A stretch of 37,989 nt of DNA from Desulfoluna sp. (GTDB taxonomy: Bacteria > Desulfobacterota > Desulfobacteria > Desulfobacterales > Desulfolunaceae): positions 1 to 37,989 of the forward strand of contig NZ_JAQYWB010000057.1 of NCBI RefSeq assembly GCF_030145185.1. The letters are read 5' to 3'. Position numbers and translations under genes: made by a program. Below are positions 1 through 7,506 of this stretch, piece after piece. Position 1 is the stretch's first letter; each line of letters starts with the position of its first letter. Under the pieces are notes generated by a model, which was not told the origin of the DNA, did no database searches, and saw nothing but the letters and a program-made list of their open reading frames with translations.

Positions 1-175
1 CCCGCACCTTCTACCGTAGAGAGGACCCTCGGCCTCGCAAGTTAACGATGACCACGAGTCTTATTTCAAAATGCGGTGTTTCCGGTTTACGATACGCCTG
101 ACGGTGCGCACGGCGCACCCTACGCATCCACCCGGTACTTCATTTTAAAAATGAGGACGATACGGATTTTCATAC

Positions 176-229
176 ATGGGTTCCCGCCTTCGCGGGAAAG
201 ACGAAAATCGCTGGGTACTGTCAAACCGG
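176..229. repeat. REP-like palindromic repeat, copy 1
   Basis: A 54-base unit with a hairpin core TTCCCGC-CTTC-GCGGGAA followed by a conserved tail (AAGACGAAAA...CTGTCA.ACCGG). It matches the unit at 440-493 over its full length with about 11 differences. In the stem a T-A pair here corresponds to a C-G pair in the other copy, so the hairpin itself seems conserved. Confidence 0.75.
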
Positions 230-439
230 CCGGGCCCACAAAAACAGAAACAGGTGGGTATCAAAAAAGCCGCCATGCTCCATGGAATCGTCTTCCCCGG
301 CTCTCCGGAGAGTCGTTGCATACGGCCTGACCGAAACCTGAGACACCCTGCAACGCAGGAACAACCGGATGACCGGGGATCCATGCTCGGGTTACCTCAC
401 CATAAAAAGACACAACGCATACGCTTTCTCACAACCACC

Positions 440-493
440 ATGGCTCCCCGCCTGCGCGGGGAAGACGAAAAGCGTAGGGCGCTGTCAGACCGG
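440..493. repeat. REP-like palindromic repeat, copy 2
   Basis: Second copy of the 54-base unit, in the same orientation as 176-229. Its hairpin core is TCCCCGC-CTGC-GCGGGGA. The compensatory change relative to copy 1 keeps all seven stem pairs. Confidence 0.75.
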
Positions 494-515
494 GGCGATA
501 AAGACAAAATGGATA

Positions 516-528
516 GCTGAATAGTTAC
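516..528. repeat. 13-base motif GCTGAATAGTTAC, copy 1
   Basis: Exact 13-mer also present at 2710-2722 and 8750-8762. Here it follows the second REP-like unit by about 20 bases. All three copies lie in gene-free DNA, in the same orientation. Confidence 0.7.
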
Positions 529-761
529 CTTGGATTTATATTTCCCGAATGAAGAACCAAGCACGAAGAACGATTTTTACAAATCACCCATCCATGATGG
601 GCACGTTTCGCGCTTTGCACATCCTACGGCGCCGCCGTCATGTCACCTGTGTTGGTGGAAACTGAAACATGGCCAGTTCAAGCATTTGATGCGAACGGCG
701 CACCCCCTCACCCGTCACGCGAATGCGAACGCGAGGTGCCCAGGGTACCGCCAGCCGTTGA

Positions 762-817
762 GCATTCGCCCACCCGCTTTCAAGGTGGCTTCACCTTGCC
801 GCCGGAGGCAGCTTTTG
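762..817. repeat. intergenic hairpin repeat, copy A
   Basis: About 56 bases starting GCATTCGC, containing the stem CAAGGTG-GCTT-CACCTTG, then GCCGCCGGAGGCA and a T-rich tail. Close copies are at 3043-3097 and 8692-8746, and a degenerate one at 2882-2914. The stem is preserved by compensatory changes in copy B. Confidence 0.8.
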
Positions 818-894
818 TTTTCTCTCTCTGTTTGCCTATTTTCCTTAGAGTTGAAAAGCAGGTGAGGTTCTGATAAAAACCAGAGGTTGTTCGT

Positions 895-922
895 AAAATC
901 GGCGCGGCTCCGGTTTTTTTTT
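895..922 (+). terminator. intrinsic terminator-like hairpin before putP
   Basis: AAAATCGG (895-902) pairs with CCGGTTTT (910-917, one G-T pair) around a 7-base loop, and the T-run continues to 922. It points toward putP and ends about 33 bases before the putP start. It either stops transcription arriving from upstream repeats or acts as an attenuator in the putP leader; the sequence alone does not decide. Confidence 0.55.
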
Positions 923-955
923 GTGGATGAACCATGGGGAATGGAAGAAAAACGT

Positions 956-2440
956 ATGCTGGACAGTAATATTTCGATTTTGATTTCGTTTATTCTTTAC
1001 CTGATTTTTATGGTGGGGATTGGTTGGGTTTATTACGGCAAGACGAAGACCCTTTCGGATTACATCCTTGGGGGACGCGGTTTAAACAGCTGGGTGGGGG
1101 CCATGAGCGCCCAGGCGTCGGACATGAGCGGGTGGCTGTTGCTGGGCCTGCCCGGGTACGCTTACGTAGCGGGCCTGGAGTCGTTCTGGATCGCTTTCGG
1201 GCTGGCATTTGGGACCTGGTTGAACTGGAAATTTGTGGCGGTGAGGCTTCGGAATTACACGGAGATCTCTGGCGATTCCATCACCCTGCCTGACTACTTT
1301 GAAAACCGGTTTCGGGACACCTCGCATCTGCTTCGGATTATTTCAGCCATCTTTATTCTGATCTTTTTCCTGATTTATACCGCCTCTGGCTTTGTGGCCG
1401 GGGCCAAGCTTTTCAGCACCGTGTTTGGCCTTACCTATGACCTCGGCCTTCTTATCGGTGTGGCGGTGATCATCTCCTACACCTTCCTCGGCGGGTTTAT
1501 GGCGGTGAGCTGGACCGATTTTTTTCAAGGGATCATCATGATCGTGGCCATTATTGTGGTGCCGACCCTGGGAATCCTGAAGGTGGGGGGCCTTTCCGCC
1601 ACCCTCGATGGGATCCGTTCCATCAACCCCGAGCTCCTCAATCTCTTTACCGACACCCAAGGGGTGCCACTGGCTGTTTTAAGCGTGGTTTCCCTTGCAG
1701 CCTGGGGGCTGGGTTACTTTGGCCAGCCTCATATCCTGGCTCGTTTCATGGCCATTCGAACCACCGCTGAGATTCGAAAGGCCAAAAAGATCGCCATGGC
1801 CTGGGTCGTGGTCAGCCTCTCTTTTGCTGTGGTGGTGGGTCTTGTGGGCTTGATCTGTCTTGATGCTCCCCTGGCCGCAGGCGATCAGGAGAAGATTTTT
1901 ATGGTCATGGTGCATCAGCTGGTCCCCACGGTTTTGGCCGGGGTCTTTCTCGCAGCCATCCTGGCCGCCATCATGAGCACCGCCGACTCCCAGCTTCTCG
2001 TGACCTCATCGGCCCTGACCGAGGATTTTTACAAGGTGCTGTTCAGGCGAGACGCCTCCGATGCGGAGCTCGTCTGGGTGAGCCGCGTGGCTGTGATTCT
2101 GGTGGCGGTATTGGCCTGGTTTTTTGCGCGTAACCCGGACAGCTCGGTATTGAGCCTTGTATCCTATGCCTGGGCCGGATTCGGTGCCACCTTCGGTCCC
2201 ATCATCCTTCTCTCCCTCTATTGGAAGCGCATGACCCGTAACGGGGCCCTTGCCGGCATTGTGGTCGGCGGCCTTACCGTGATTGTCTGGAAACAGCTCT
2301 CAGGCGGCTTTTTTGACCTGTATGAGATCGTTCCCGGCTTTGTGGTATCCATCCTTGCGATTGTTGTGGGGAGTCTCATGGACGCTGAGCCTGCCCAGGA
2401 GATTCAGGGGGAATTCGATGCGGTCAATCGGTTGATGTAA
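956..2440 (+). CDS. putP: sodium/proline symporter PutP
   Basis: 494-residue inner-membrane protein of the sodium:solute symporter family, which imports proline with Na+. It follows E. coli PutP closely from end to end: DYILGGR at residues 35-41, the Na+-site segment ASDMSGWLL near residue 56, a long run of hydrophobic helices, GYFGQPHILARFMA, and AAIMSTADSQLL in the second half, where PutP has its other Na+ ligands. I chose ATG 956 because GGAAG lies 8 bases upstream and the N-terminus then aligns with PutP; the frame is open back to a TTG at 887 but those residues have no family counterpart. It stands alone, with no putA beside it. A terminator-like hairpin precedes it and a repeat module begins 23 bases after its stop. 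Confidence 0.93.
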   Translation: MLDSNISILISFILYLIFMVGIGWVYYGKTKTLSDYILGGRGLNSWVGAMSAQASDMSGWLLLGLPGYAYVAGLESFWIAFGLAFGTWLNWKFVAVRLRNYTEISGDSITLPDYFENRFRDTSHLLRIISAIFILIFFLIYTASGFVAGAKLFSTVFGLTYDLGLLIGVAVIISYTFLGGFMAVSWTDFFQGIIMIVAIIVVPTLGILKVGGLSATLDGIRSINPELLNLFTDTQGVPLAVLSVVSLAAWGLGYFGQPHILARFMAIRTTAEIRKAKKIAMAWVVVSLSFAVVVGLVGLICLDAPLAAGDQEKIFMVMVHQLVPTVLAGVFLAAILAAIMSTADSQLLVTSSALTEDFYKVLFRRDASDAELVWVSRVAVILVAVLAWFFARNPDSSVLSLVSYAWAGFGATFGPIILLSLYWKRMTRNGALAGIVVGGLTVIVWKQLSGGFFDLYEIVPGFVVSILAIVVGSLMDAEPAQEIQGEFDAVNRLM

Positions 2441-2593
2441 ACGAAAAGTAACGTTTCAGCTTGTGCCTCCGGCGGCCCTGCCTAAGAGTGTCGGGTGCAA
2501 GGCTCCGCCTTGCCGGTACGAAAAGTCGTATCGCTGGAGTGAAACTCACAGATTGCTGGGCCTCAAGCATGGAGGCGGAGCCTCCGGGGAGCA

Positions 2594-2614
2594 TTCCCAG
2601 GCGGAGCCTGGGAA
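2594..2614. repeat. 9-bp-stem palindrome, CCCAGGC type
   Basis: TTCCCAGGC-GGA-GCCTGGGAA is a perfect 9-bp stem with a 3-base loop. Palindromes of this type are seen between genes in many bacteria (family knowledge, unverified here). Confidence 0.6.
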
Positions 2615-2709
2615 CGAGAGAGAACCACGCTCGATACCTATTTCAAAGAATGTGGCTGAAACGATGACTAAGGCCACGGGTTAATATGTATGCCGGAGGC
2701 TTTTTTAGC

Positions 2710-2722
2710 GCTGAATAGTTAC
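2710..2722. repeat. 13-base motif GCTGAATAGTTAC, copy 2
   Basis: Exact copy of the motif at 516-528 and 8750-8762. As at 8750 it follows a GCCGGAGGC segment and a T-run within about 15 bases. Confidence 0.7.
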
Positions 2723-2806
2723 AACGAAAAAGCGGGGTTGTGACGGCAAAGGCGCTTTACCGCCTTGACCGTTGTGAGTCTGCCCTTCCCTTATCTGTTT
2801 CAAGTG

Positions 2807-2848
2807 AAAAAGCCGTAAGGACTCGTTGAGAGTCCTTACGGCTTTTTT
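2807..2848. terminator. strong bidirectional intrinsic terminator
   Basis: AAAAAGCCGTAAGGACTC (2807-2824) pairs perfectly with 2830-2847 around loop GTTGA. There is an A-run on the left and T-run on the right, so it can act in both directions. It sits between convergent transcripts: putP from the left and the minus-strand operon ending at 3110 from the right. Confidence 0.85.
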
Positions 2849-3042
2849 GCGTTTACACAGAGACGTCGTGGAAACCTGCGTTCAAGGTGGTACGCCTTGC
2901 CGACGGAGTGATTCCGGTTTAAGCCAACGGCTGAGTTGGATTCTGCCCACCTGCAGCTCTCGCACTTGCTATGCACTGGGCATTTTCCTGCACTTCATGC
3001 GAATGCGGATGCATTTCAGCCCGAAGTGACGGTACCCGATGC

Positions 3043-3097
3043 GCATTCGCAAACCCGCTTTCGAGGTGGCACACCTCGCCGCCGGAGGCTTTTTTTG
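3043..3097. repeat. intergenic hairpin repeat, copy B
   Basis: Same unit as 762-817 and 8692-8746. Its stem is CGAGGTG-GCA-CACCTCG, where the other copies have CAAGGTG/CACCTTG. An A-T pair is replaced by a G-C pair, so the stem is kept. It ends 13 bases before the stop codon of the minus-strand gene. Confidence 0.8.
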
Positions 3098-3109
3098 TTA
3101 TCTGCAACC

Positions 3110-3772
3110 CTACCCGAAGAGTGCATCCAGGTGTTCTGCCAGGGTGCCCGATCGGGCCAGGGCGAGAAGGTTTTCGGCTTTTAGGACGTGGGTTTGGGTG
3201 GCTTTGGGGTGAAAGGGGGTCAGAGCCTCTTCATCCCCATTCATGGAGAGGAGGCAGAGTTTTTCAGCTTGCTCCAGCGCGTCGACGAGGGCGGTCGGGG
3301 GCAGGTCTCCTGTGGCGGCCACGGTCCACTTTTTTCCCAGCTCCTGGTAGAGGAGGAGGGCGTCCAGCTCCCGGGTGACGAGGGCGGTTCGGTTTGTGGT
3401 GCCTTCAAGGACAAAGGGTGTGGGGGCGCTCCCTTCCACGGTGTGGTAGTCGCCGTCGTGGCCGTGGCCTATGCGGTAGATGACGATGCGTTTCAGCTCT
3501 TTTTTTTCGATGACGGGAAGGGTGATCCCTTCGGGGAGGAGAATTTTATCGGTGCCTGAGAGCCCCCAGCTTTCGGCCGGGCGCTGGGTGTTGCGCACCT
3601 GCCAGCCAAGGAGGGCCTCTTTTAAGGTGGAGAGGGAAAAACCCGATTCATAGAGCCACGCCTGGATGGCTTCGTTGTGTTTTCCCCAGAGCATTTTTTC
3701 TGCTTTGATGGTGGCGGCCACGGCTTTTTCATTCCAGAGCTCAGGGTTCGTCACCGTTTCGTTTGTTTCCAT
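3110..3772 (-). CDS. degenerate TOPRIM/primase-like protein
   Basis: 220 residues, probably cytoplasmic. The layout recalls the small CHC2/TOPRIM primase-related proteins of Desulfobacterota: an N-terminal helical segment with WL..GFSL.TLKEALLGW, a central β-rich part (LPEGITLPVI...RIVIYRI), then RELDALLLYQELG at about 134-146, resembling the TOPRIM glutamate motif, and LLSMNGDEEA at about 174-183, where a TOPRIM DxD motif would be but with Asn in place of the first Asp. No zinc-finger cysteines are present. I chose ATG 3772 because it overlaps the upstream stop (TGATG) and has GGAG 8 bases before it, so it is probably translationally coupled. It is the last gene of a three-gene operon. The family call is tentative; a replication role is not implied. 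Confidence 0.6.
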   Translation of the reverse strand: METNETVTNPELWNEKAVAATIKAEKMLWGKHNEAIQAWLYESGFSLSTLKEALLGWQVRNTQRPAESWGLSGTDKILLPEGITLPVIEKKELKRIVIYRIGHGHDGDYHTVEGSAPTPFVLEGTTNRTALVTRELDALLLYQELGKKWTVAATGDLPPTALVDALEQAEKLCLLSMNGDEEALTPFHPKATQTHVLKAENLLALARSGTLAEHLDALFG

Positions 3773-4476
3773 CAGCACAGCTCCATCACGGAGTTCCATC
3801 GTTCCCGTTCGGTTGCGACGGGCAGTCCGCTTTGTTTCATGGATTTTATCAAATTTTTTTCATTAAACCGTACAAAGGGGTTGGCTCGTTTCTCATCGGC
3901 CAGGGTGGAGACAACGTGGGCCGGGTCGTAGAGCGTGAGGTACCGTGCGATCTCCGCTTCATTTTCCGGTTCGATGGTTCTGGCAAAGGCCATGGACTCC
4001 TGGACATAGTCATGCCCGGCGTAGATCTTTGTGTCGTCCGGAAAGGTCAGGAGAAAGGTGATGGCGCGGAAGAAGCTCTCCATGTCACCGGAAAAGCAGG
4101 TCCCCACGGTTCCATTAAAGAGGGTGTCCCCGGTGATGAGGTGCCCTTTGATCTCGAAGGTGAGGCAGTCCTCCATGTGGCCGGGGGTGTGGTGAACGAG
4201 GAGGGGCTCTCCGTCAATGTCCAGCCGTCCGGTGTCCATCAGGGTTTGAACGTCCAGGTGTGTGGCGCCCGAGTGCTGGATCAGCGGGGCGTTGCCGACG
4301 GTGTGATCCGGGTGGGTGTGGGTGTTGATTACGTGGGTGAGGGTGAGGCCCTGGGTGTGGATAAATTCCAGGATCTCATCGACGGCACCTGGGTCGATGG
4401 CGATGGCCGTTTTCGGTCCGCTGACCACGTAGGCAAAATTGTCGGCGCTGTAGCGGAACTGGGTCAGGGTGAGCAT
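3772..4476 (-). CDS. gloB: hydroxyacylglutathione hydrolase-like metallo-β-lactamase-fold protein
   Basis: 234 residues. The metal site of glyoxalase II is easy to see: THTHPDH at 52-58, H100 in HTPGHMED, D117 in TGDTLF and H155 in AGHDYV. The C-terminal ANPFVRF near 198-204 matches the substrate-binding tail of GloB proteins. The expected reaction is hydrolysis of S-lactoylglutathione or a related thioester in the cytoplasm. Many anaerobic deltaproteobacteria make little glutathione, so the true thiol may differ (inference). Start ATG 4476 has GGAG 8 bases upstream. It is the middle gene of the minus-strand operon, 19 bases after the 129-residue gene. Confidence 0.85.
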   Translation of the reverse strand: MLTLTQFRYSADNFAYVVSGPKTAIAIDPGAVDEILEFIHTQGLTLTHVINTHTHPDHTVGNAPLIQHSGATHLDVQTLMDTGRLDIDGEPLLVHHTPGHMEDCLTFEIKGHLITGDTLFNGTVGTCFSGDMESFFRAITFLLTFPDDTKIYAGHDYVQESMAFARTIEPENEAEIARYLTLYDPAHVVSTLADEKRANPFVRFNEKNLIKSMKQSGLPVATERERWNSVMELC

Positions 4477-4495
4477 GGTGGTGTCTCCGTGTGTA

Positions 4496-4885
4496 TCAAA
4501 TGGGTTTTACGGGCAGGGCATCCACGGTGAGGGTGAGGGTTTCGCCCTTCAACTGGAGGTCCCATGATTTAATGCCTTTCAGCATGGCCGGGTAGGTCGC
4601 CTGCTTGGCTGCGATGAGTTCCAGGATGAATCGGGTGAAGACCTCTTTTTTGTCGCCTTGCAGCTCGGCCGGAAGGCGCGGTTCGATTTTTTGTCGGTAG
4701 CCGTCCTCTCCAGGGCTTTCAAACAGAGAGAGGTTCCAGCCGGTCACGGCCAGTGAGACCAGGAGTTTTTTCATGGCATCGTCTTCCCCGCAGGCGGCAA
4801 GGAGAGGGGAGGCCAGGGAGAGGAGTGCGTCGGCGACGTCGGCGTTCGTGCAGGCGGAAAACTGTTTGACGGAAAGGGTGCTCAT
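4496..4885 (-). CDS. hypothetical protein
   Basis: 129 residues, no signal peptide or membrane segment, mixed helical character with a C-terminal β-like segment (LQLKGETLTLTVDALPV). I do not recognise the family. AAGGA lies a few bases before ATG 4885, and a candidate promoter is about 100 bases upstream, making it the first gene of the operon with gloB and the TOPRIM-like gene. Conserved spacing with gloB suggests it is real. Confidence 0.7.
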   Translation of the reverse strand: MSTLSVKQFSACTNADVADALLSLASPLLAACGEDDAMKKLLVSLAVTGWNLSLFESPGEDGYRQKIEPRLPAELQGDKKEVFTRFILELIAAKQATYPAMLKGIKSWDLQLKGETLTLTVDALPVKPI

Positions 4886-4985
4886 GGGAAGTCCTTAAGG
4901 TCTTGGAGTCAAGGGTACGACGCCTCGTGGAAGGGCGGGTGCGTCAGGATAGCCATCCTTTCCCGGCAGGGGTTGGGATGCCCTC

Positions 4986-5013
4986 AAATTAAGCTGATTC
5001 CATCAAAAGTCAA
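4986..5013 (-). promoter_or_regulatory. σ70-type promoter candidate for the gloB operon
   Basis: On the minus strand TTGACT, 16 bases, TAATTT. It would give a leader of about 95 bases before ATG 4885. Confidence 0.5.
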
Positions 5014-5083
5014 GGGGTAGAACCCAGGGTTCCCCAGGTCAGGTGTGGGGGGCTTGTCACGAAATTGCGTCGAGGAATGCTCC

Positions 5084-5112
5084 TTGATCTTTGGCAAGGG
5101 CTGTTTTAATAT
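5084..5112 (+). promoter_or_regulatory. σ70-type promoter candidate for the purine genes
   Basis: TTGATC, 17 bases, TAATAT, upstream of the IMP cyclohydrolase gene. Moderate match to consensus. Confidence 0.45.
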
Positions 5113-5282
5113 TGCGCCACCTGCCGCGGCCCGCAGTTTTTGGGGATGTTGCCCCTGTTGATAAGGCACAAATCGTCTTATGACTGCAATGTACGCCTGT
5201 CTGGAAGGGTGCATGGGCTATGAAATCATCTATCACACGACGCCGCCTTAAGCGGGGGCACCACACAAAACGGGACAGAACT

Positions 5283-5963
5283 ATGGGGATGAATATTGTC
5301 GATCGCATCGATGACCGGGTCACGGTCAATCAGGTGCTGATCAGTGTGTCGGACAAGAGCGGGCTGGATGAATTTATCCCGGCCCTGGTGCGGATTAATC
5401 CGTCGATTCGTATTTTTTCAACGGGGGGCACCTTCGGGGCCATTGAAAAAATTCTTGGCGATGCGGCTGGAAAGCATCTGGTCCAGGTATCGGATTATAC
5501 CGGTCAGCCGGAGACCCAAGGGGGCCTTGTTAAAACCCTTGATTTTAAGATCTATCTGGGAATTCTTACCGAAAAATATAACGATTCTCATCAGGAAGAC
5601 TTAAAGAGAACCGGTGCAGTTCCGATAGATATGGTAGTTGTGAATCTTTATCCCTTTGCTTCCACCGTGGCCCGAGATGGGGTGAGTGTGGAGGAGGCGA
5701 GGAGCAATATTGATATCGGCGGTCCCACTATGGTCCGGGCATCTGCCAAGAATTACCTGCGTGTGGCGTCTGTGGTGAACCCTTCCGATTACGGCGCGGT
5801 TGTTGACGCCCTGACGGCCAACGGGGGGGCTACGGATTTGGCCCTGCGTTACGGGCTGGCGGTGAAGGCCTTTGAGCATACCGCAGCCTATGACCGACAT
5901 ATTGCCGATTATCTTGTTAAACAGACCCCGGAATGCGTTTCGGGTTGTTATAGCGCGTCCTAA
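5283..5963 (+). CDS. purH: stand-alone IMP cyclohydrolase domain (PurH N-terminal half)
   Basis: 226 residues. It corresponds to the MGS-like IMP cyclohydrolase half of bifunctional PurH, which closes FAICAR to IMP, the last step of purine synthesis. Visible family motifs in order are SVSDKSGL, FSTGGTF, a YTGQPETQGGLVKTLDFK segment carrying the VKTL active-site lysine region, VVVNLYPF and NIDIGGPTMVRASAKN. The protein ends where the linker to the transformylase half would begin. The other half is a separate gene 125 bases downstream in another frame with its own strong ribosome-binding site, so I read this as a natural gene split, not a frameshift. ATG 5283 is preferred on alignment; ATG 5289 is possible, and no start has a strong Shine-Dalgarno. 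Confidence 0.88.
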   Translation: MGMNIVDRIDDRVTVNQVLISVSDKSGLDEFIPALVRINPSIRIFSTGGTFGAIEKILGDAAGKHLVQVSDYTGQPETQGGLVKTLDFKIYLGILTEKYNDSHQEDLKRTGAVPIDMVVVNLYPFASTVARDGVSVEEARSNIDIGGPTMVRASAKNYLRVASVVNPSDYGAVVDALTANGGATDLALRYGLAVKAFEHTAAYDRHIADYLVKQTPECVSGCYSAS

Positions 5964-6088
5964 ACCTTGAGCCGGACCCGACAGGAGGATGCGGTGGCTG
6001 TCATGAGATCGTCGAAGGCGCTTTACGGTATCGCCTGCCCGACCTTTGATAAAGCCATCAGACGACATCCTGCGGGGGGAGATAGAAC

Positions 6089-7339
6089 ATGGCAGACGAT
6101 CTGAAGAAGATGTACCGAACCATCATGGACGACCATTTTGCCCCGGCCATGGAGATTTCGTTTGTGGACGGCGCCAACCGCCAGACTCTTTTTTATGAAA
6201 AAGTGGCCTGGACCATTGACCAGGTTAAGAAGGGGCTTCGTTACGGCGAAAACCCCGGCCAGGAGGCGGCGCTTTATCGCCTGACTAACGGTAACCTGGT
6301 GGTGGGCGAGACCCAGACCCTTGCCCCCGGGCGTCACCTTGCCTCGGATATTGAGCTGCTCCAGTCCGGGAAACACCCGGGCAAGACCAATCTCACCGAC
6401 GCTGATAATGCCCTGAATATTTTGCGATATTTTACCGATCGCCCTACGGCGGTTATCGTCAAGCACAACAACCCCTGCGGTGCGGCCCGTGCCGATTCCC
6501 TTGAGGAGGCCTACGCCAAGGCCTACATGGCTGACCGTATTGCGGCTTTCGGAGGGTGTATTGCCCTGAACCGGAGCGTGGACAAGGCCACGGCTGAAGC
6601 CATCAGTCATCAGTATGCCGAGGTGGTTGTGGCCCCTGATTTCGAAGAGGGCAGCCTTGAGATCCTCTCTGCACGGAAGAACCTCCGGGTGATTCGTATC
6701 GGCAACATGGACCGCCTCCAGGGGTATGTGGGAGAGCGCGTGGTGGATTTCAAGAGCCTCATGGACGGCGGGCTGATCGCTCAGCTCTCCTTTGTTCCGG
6801 AGGCCCGGACCCGCCAGGACCTCAAGCTGGCCGAATGCGATTACAAGGGGACCCGTTATGCGATCAATAGGGAACCCACCGATGCCGAGTATGAGGACAT
6901 GCTTTTTGGCTGGCTCGTAGAGTCTGGCATTACCTCCAACTCCGTGATCTATGTGAAAGACCAGGTGACGGTGGGCATCGGCACCGGCGAGCAGGATCGT
7001 GTGGGCGTGGCTGAGATTGCGGTGGACAAGGCCTACAAGAAGCTTGCCGATCGCTACGCCTTTGAGACCTATGGCGTGGGTTATGTCGATCTGACGGATG
7101 CCGACAAGAAGGCGGAGATTGACGCACGGGTGAAAGCAGAAAATGGGGGGATCAAAGGTGCCTCCATGATCAGCGATGCGTTTTTCCCTTTTCGGGATGG
7201 CGCCGATGTGGGGCTTCGTGAAGGGGTCTCTTCCATTGTGCATTCCGGCGGTTCCATGAATGATTATCAGTCCATCGAGGCGTGCAACGAATATGACGCC
7301 ACCATGGTCTACACCGGTCAGCGGAGTTTCAAGCACTGA
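6089..7339 (+). CDS. purH: stand-alone AICAR transformylase (PurH C-terminal half)
   Basis: 416 residues. It matches the AICAR transformylase half of PurH, which formylates AICAR with 10-formyl-THF. Family motifs are LRYGENPGQEA (50-60), SD.ELLQSGK, the catalytic KHNNPCGAA (125-133), DRIAAFGGCIALN, and SDAFFPFRDGADVGL near residue 370. It is longer than the usual half (about 320), with an extra N-terminal region and an insertion around TDAEYEDMLFGW. GGGGGAG lies 7 bases before ATG 6089. It is cotranscribed with the cyclohydrolase gene upstream, and together the two replace one bifunctional PurH. Confidence 0.9.
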   Translation: MADDLKKMYRTIMDDHFAPAMEISFVDGANRQTLFYEKVAWTIDQVKKGLRYGENPGQEAALYRLTNGNLVVGETQTLAPGRHLASDIELLQSGKHPGKTNLTDADNALNILRYFTDRPTAVIVKHNNPCGAARADSLEEAYAKAYMADRIAAFGGCIALNRSVDKATAEAISHQYAEVVVAPDFEEGSLEILSARKNLRVIRIGNMDRLQGYVGERVVDFKSLMDGGLIAQLSFVPEARTRQDLKLAECDYKGTRYAINREPTDAEYEDMLFGWLVESGITSNSVIYVKDQVTVGIGTGEQDRVGVAEIAVDKAYKKLADRYAFETYGVGYVDLTDADKKAEIDARVKAENGGIKGASMISDAFFPFRDGADVGLREGVSSIVHSGGSMNDYQSIEACNEYDATMVYTGQRSFKH

Positions 7340-7367
7340 TTCTGCGCGGTTATAAGTGATCGAAGGA

Positions 7368-7389
7368 CCTCGCCGACAGCGGGGTTTTT
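7368..7389 (+). terminator. intrinsic terminator after the purine genes
   Basis: CCTCGC (7368-7373) pairs with GCGGGG (7379-7384, one T-G pair) around CGACA, followed by TTTTT. Confidence 0.55.
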
Positions 7390-7436
7390 CGGAAATGAAT
7401 GGCGGCACGCCTCCAATGCCAGTTGGGGACGTGCTT

Positions 7437-7473
7437 CAGGCTCTGTCGGGAGTGTGGCTCCTGTGACGGCCTG
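7437..7473 (+). promoter_or_regulatory. structured leader upstream of the binding-protein gene
   Basis: Nested pairing: CAGGC (7437-7441) with GCCTG (7469-7473), GTC (7445-7447) with GAC (7465-7467), and GGAG (7449-7452) with CTCC (7458-7461). It ends 33 bases before the chosen start. It fits no riboswitch class I know. Confidence 0.4.
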
Positions 7474-7506
7474 GGTAACCTATCTGGTGTTGTAAGCGGT
7501 GTATGT

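Larger units (their letters stand above)
1..886. other. gene-free, repeat-bearing region
   Basis: I see no convincing gene here. The open frames are short, overlap on both strands, lack ribosome-binding sites and follow no recognisable family. What the stretch does hold is two copies of a 54-bp palindromic repeat (176-229 and 440-493), one copy of a second hairpin repeat (762-817), one copy of a 13-base motif GCTGAATAGTTAC (516-528), and short palindromes such as CATTTTAAAAATG near 141-153. It reads as an accumulation of dispersed intergenic repeats upstream of putP. Confidence 0.7.
2441..3109. other. repeat-rich intergenic region
   Basis: No gene is supported. The stretch begins with a segment (2456-2483) nearly identical to 8464-8491 and contains GCCTCCGGCGGC at 2465-2476, whose exact reverse complement is at 3078-3089. 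Between them lie hairpins GCAAGGC-TCC-GCCTTGC (2497-2513) and TTCCCAGGC-GGA-GCCTGGGAA (2594-2614), a GCCGGAGGC plus T-run segment followed by GCTGAATAGTTAC (2694-2722), a strong terminator (2807-2848), a degenerate hairpin repeat (2882-2914) and hairpin repeat copy B (3043-3097). Confidence 0.7.
4886..5282. other. divergent promoter region
   Basis: This 397-base stretch separates the minus-strand gloB operon from the plus-strand purine genes. It holds one promoter candidate for each direction (4986-5013 minus, 5084-5112 plus). The plus-strand leader would be about 165 bases. The frame of the downstream gene is open from ATG 5220, but residues encoded before 5283 look unlike the family. I see no known riboswitch or operator. 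Confidence 0.5.

Noticed and set aside
76-886. Several 60-114-codon open frames
   Set aside because: They overlap on both strands, run through palindromic repeats and show no coding signals.
1343-1660. Antisense frames within putP
   Set aside because: His/Gly-rich shadow translations of a well-defined membrane protein gene.
3067-3081. TGGCACACCTTGC-like sequences in the hairpin repeats (also 8715-8728) resembling σ54 -24/-12 sites
   Set aside because: The GG to GC spacing is 8-9 bases instead of 10, and the sequence is explained by the hairpin stem.
5964-6088. Possible frameshift joining the two purH halves
   Set aside because: The gap contains stops, the second gene has its own strong Shine-Dalgarno, and both proteins end or begin at the natural domain boundary.
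6023-7408. 461-codon open frame on the minus strand
   Set aside because: It is fully antisense to the AICAR transformylase gene, whose motifs are unmistakable; the minus frame has no family resemblance and no ribosome-binding site.
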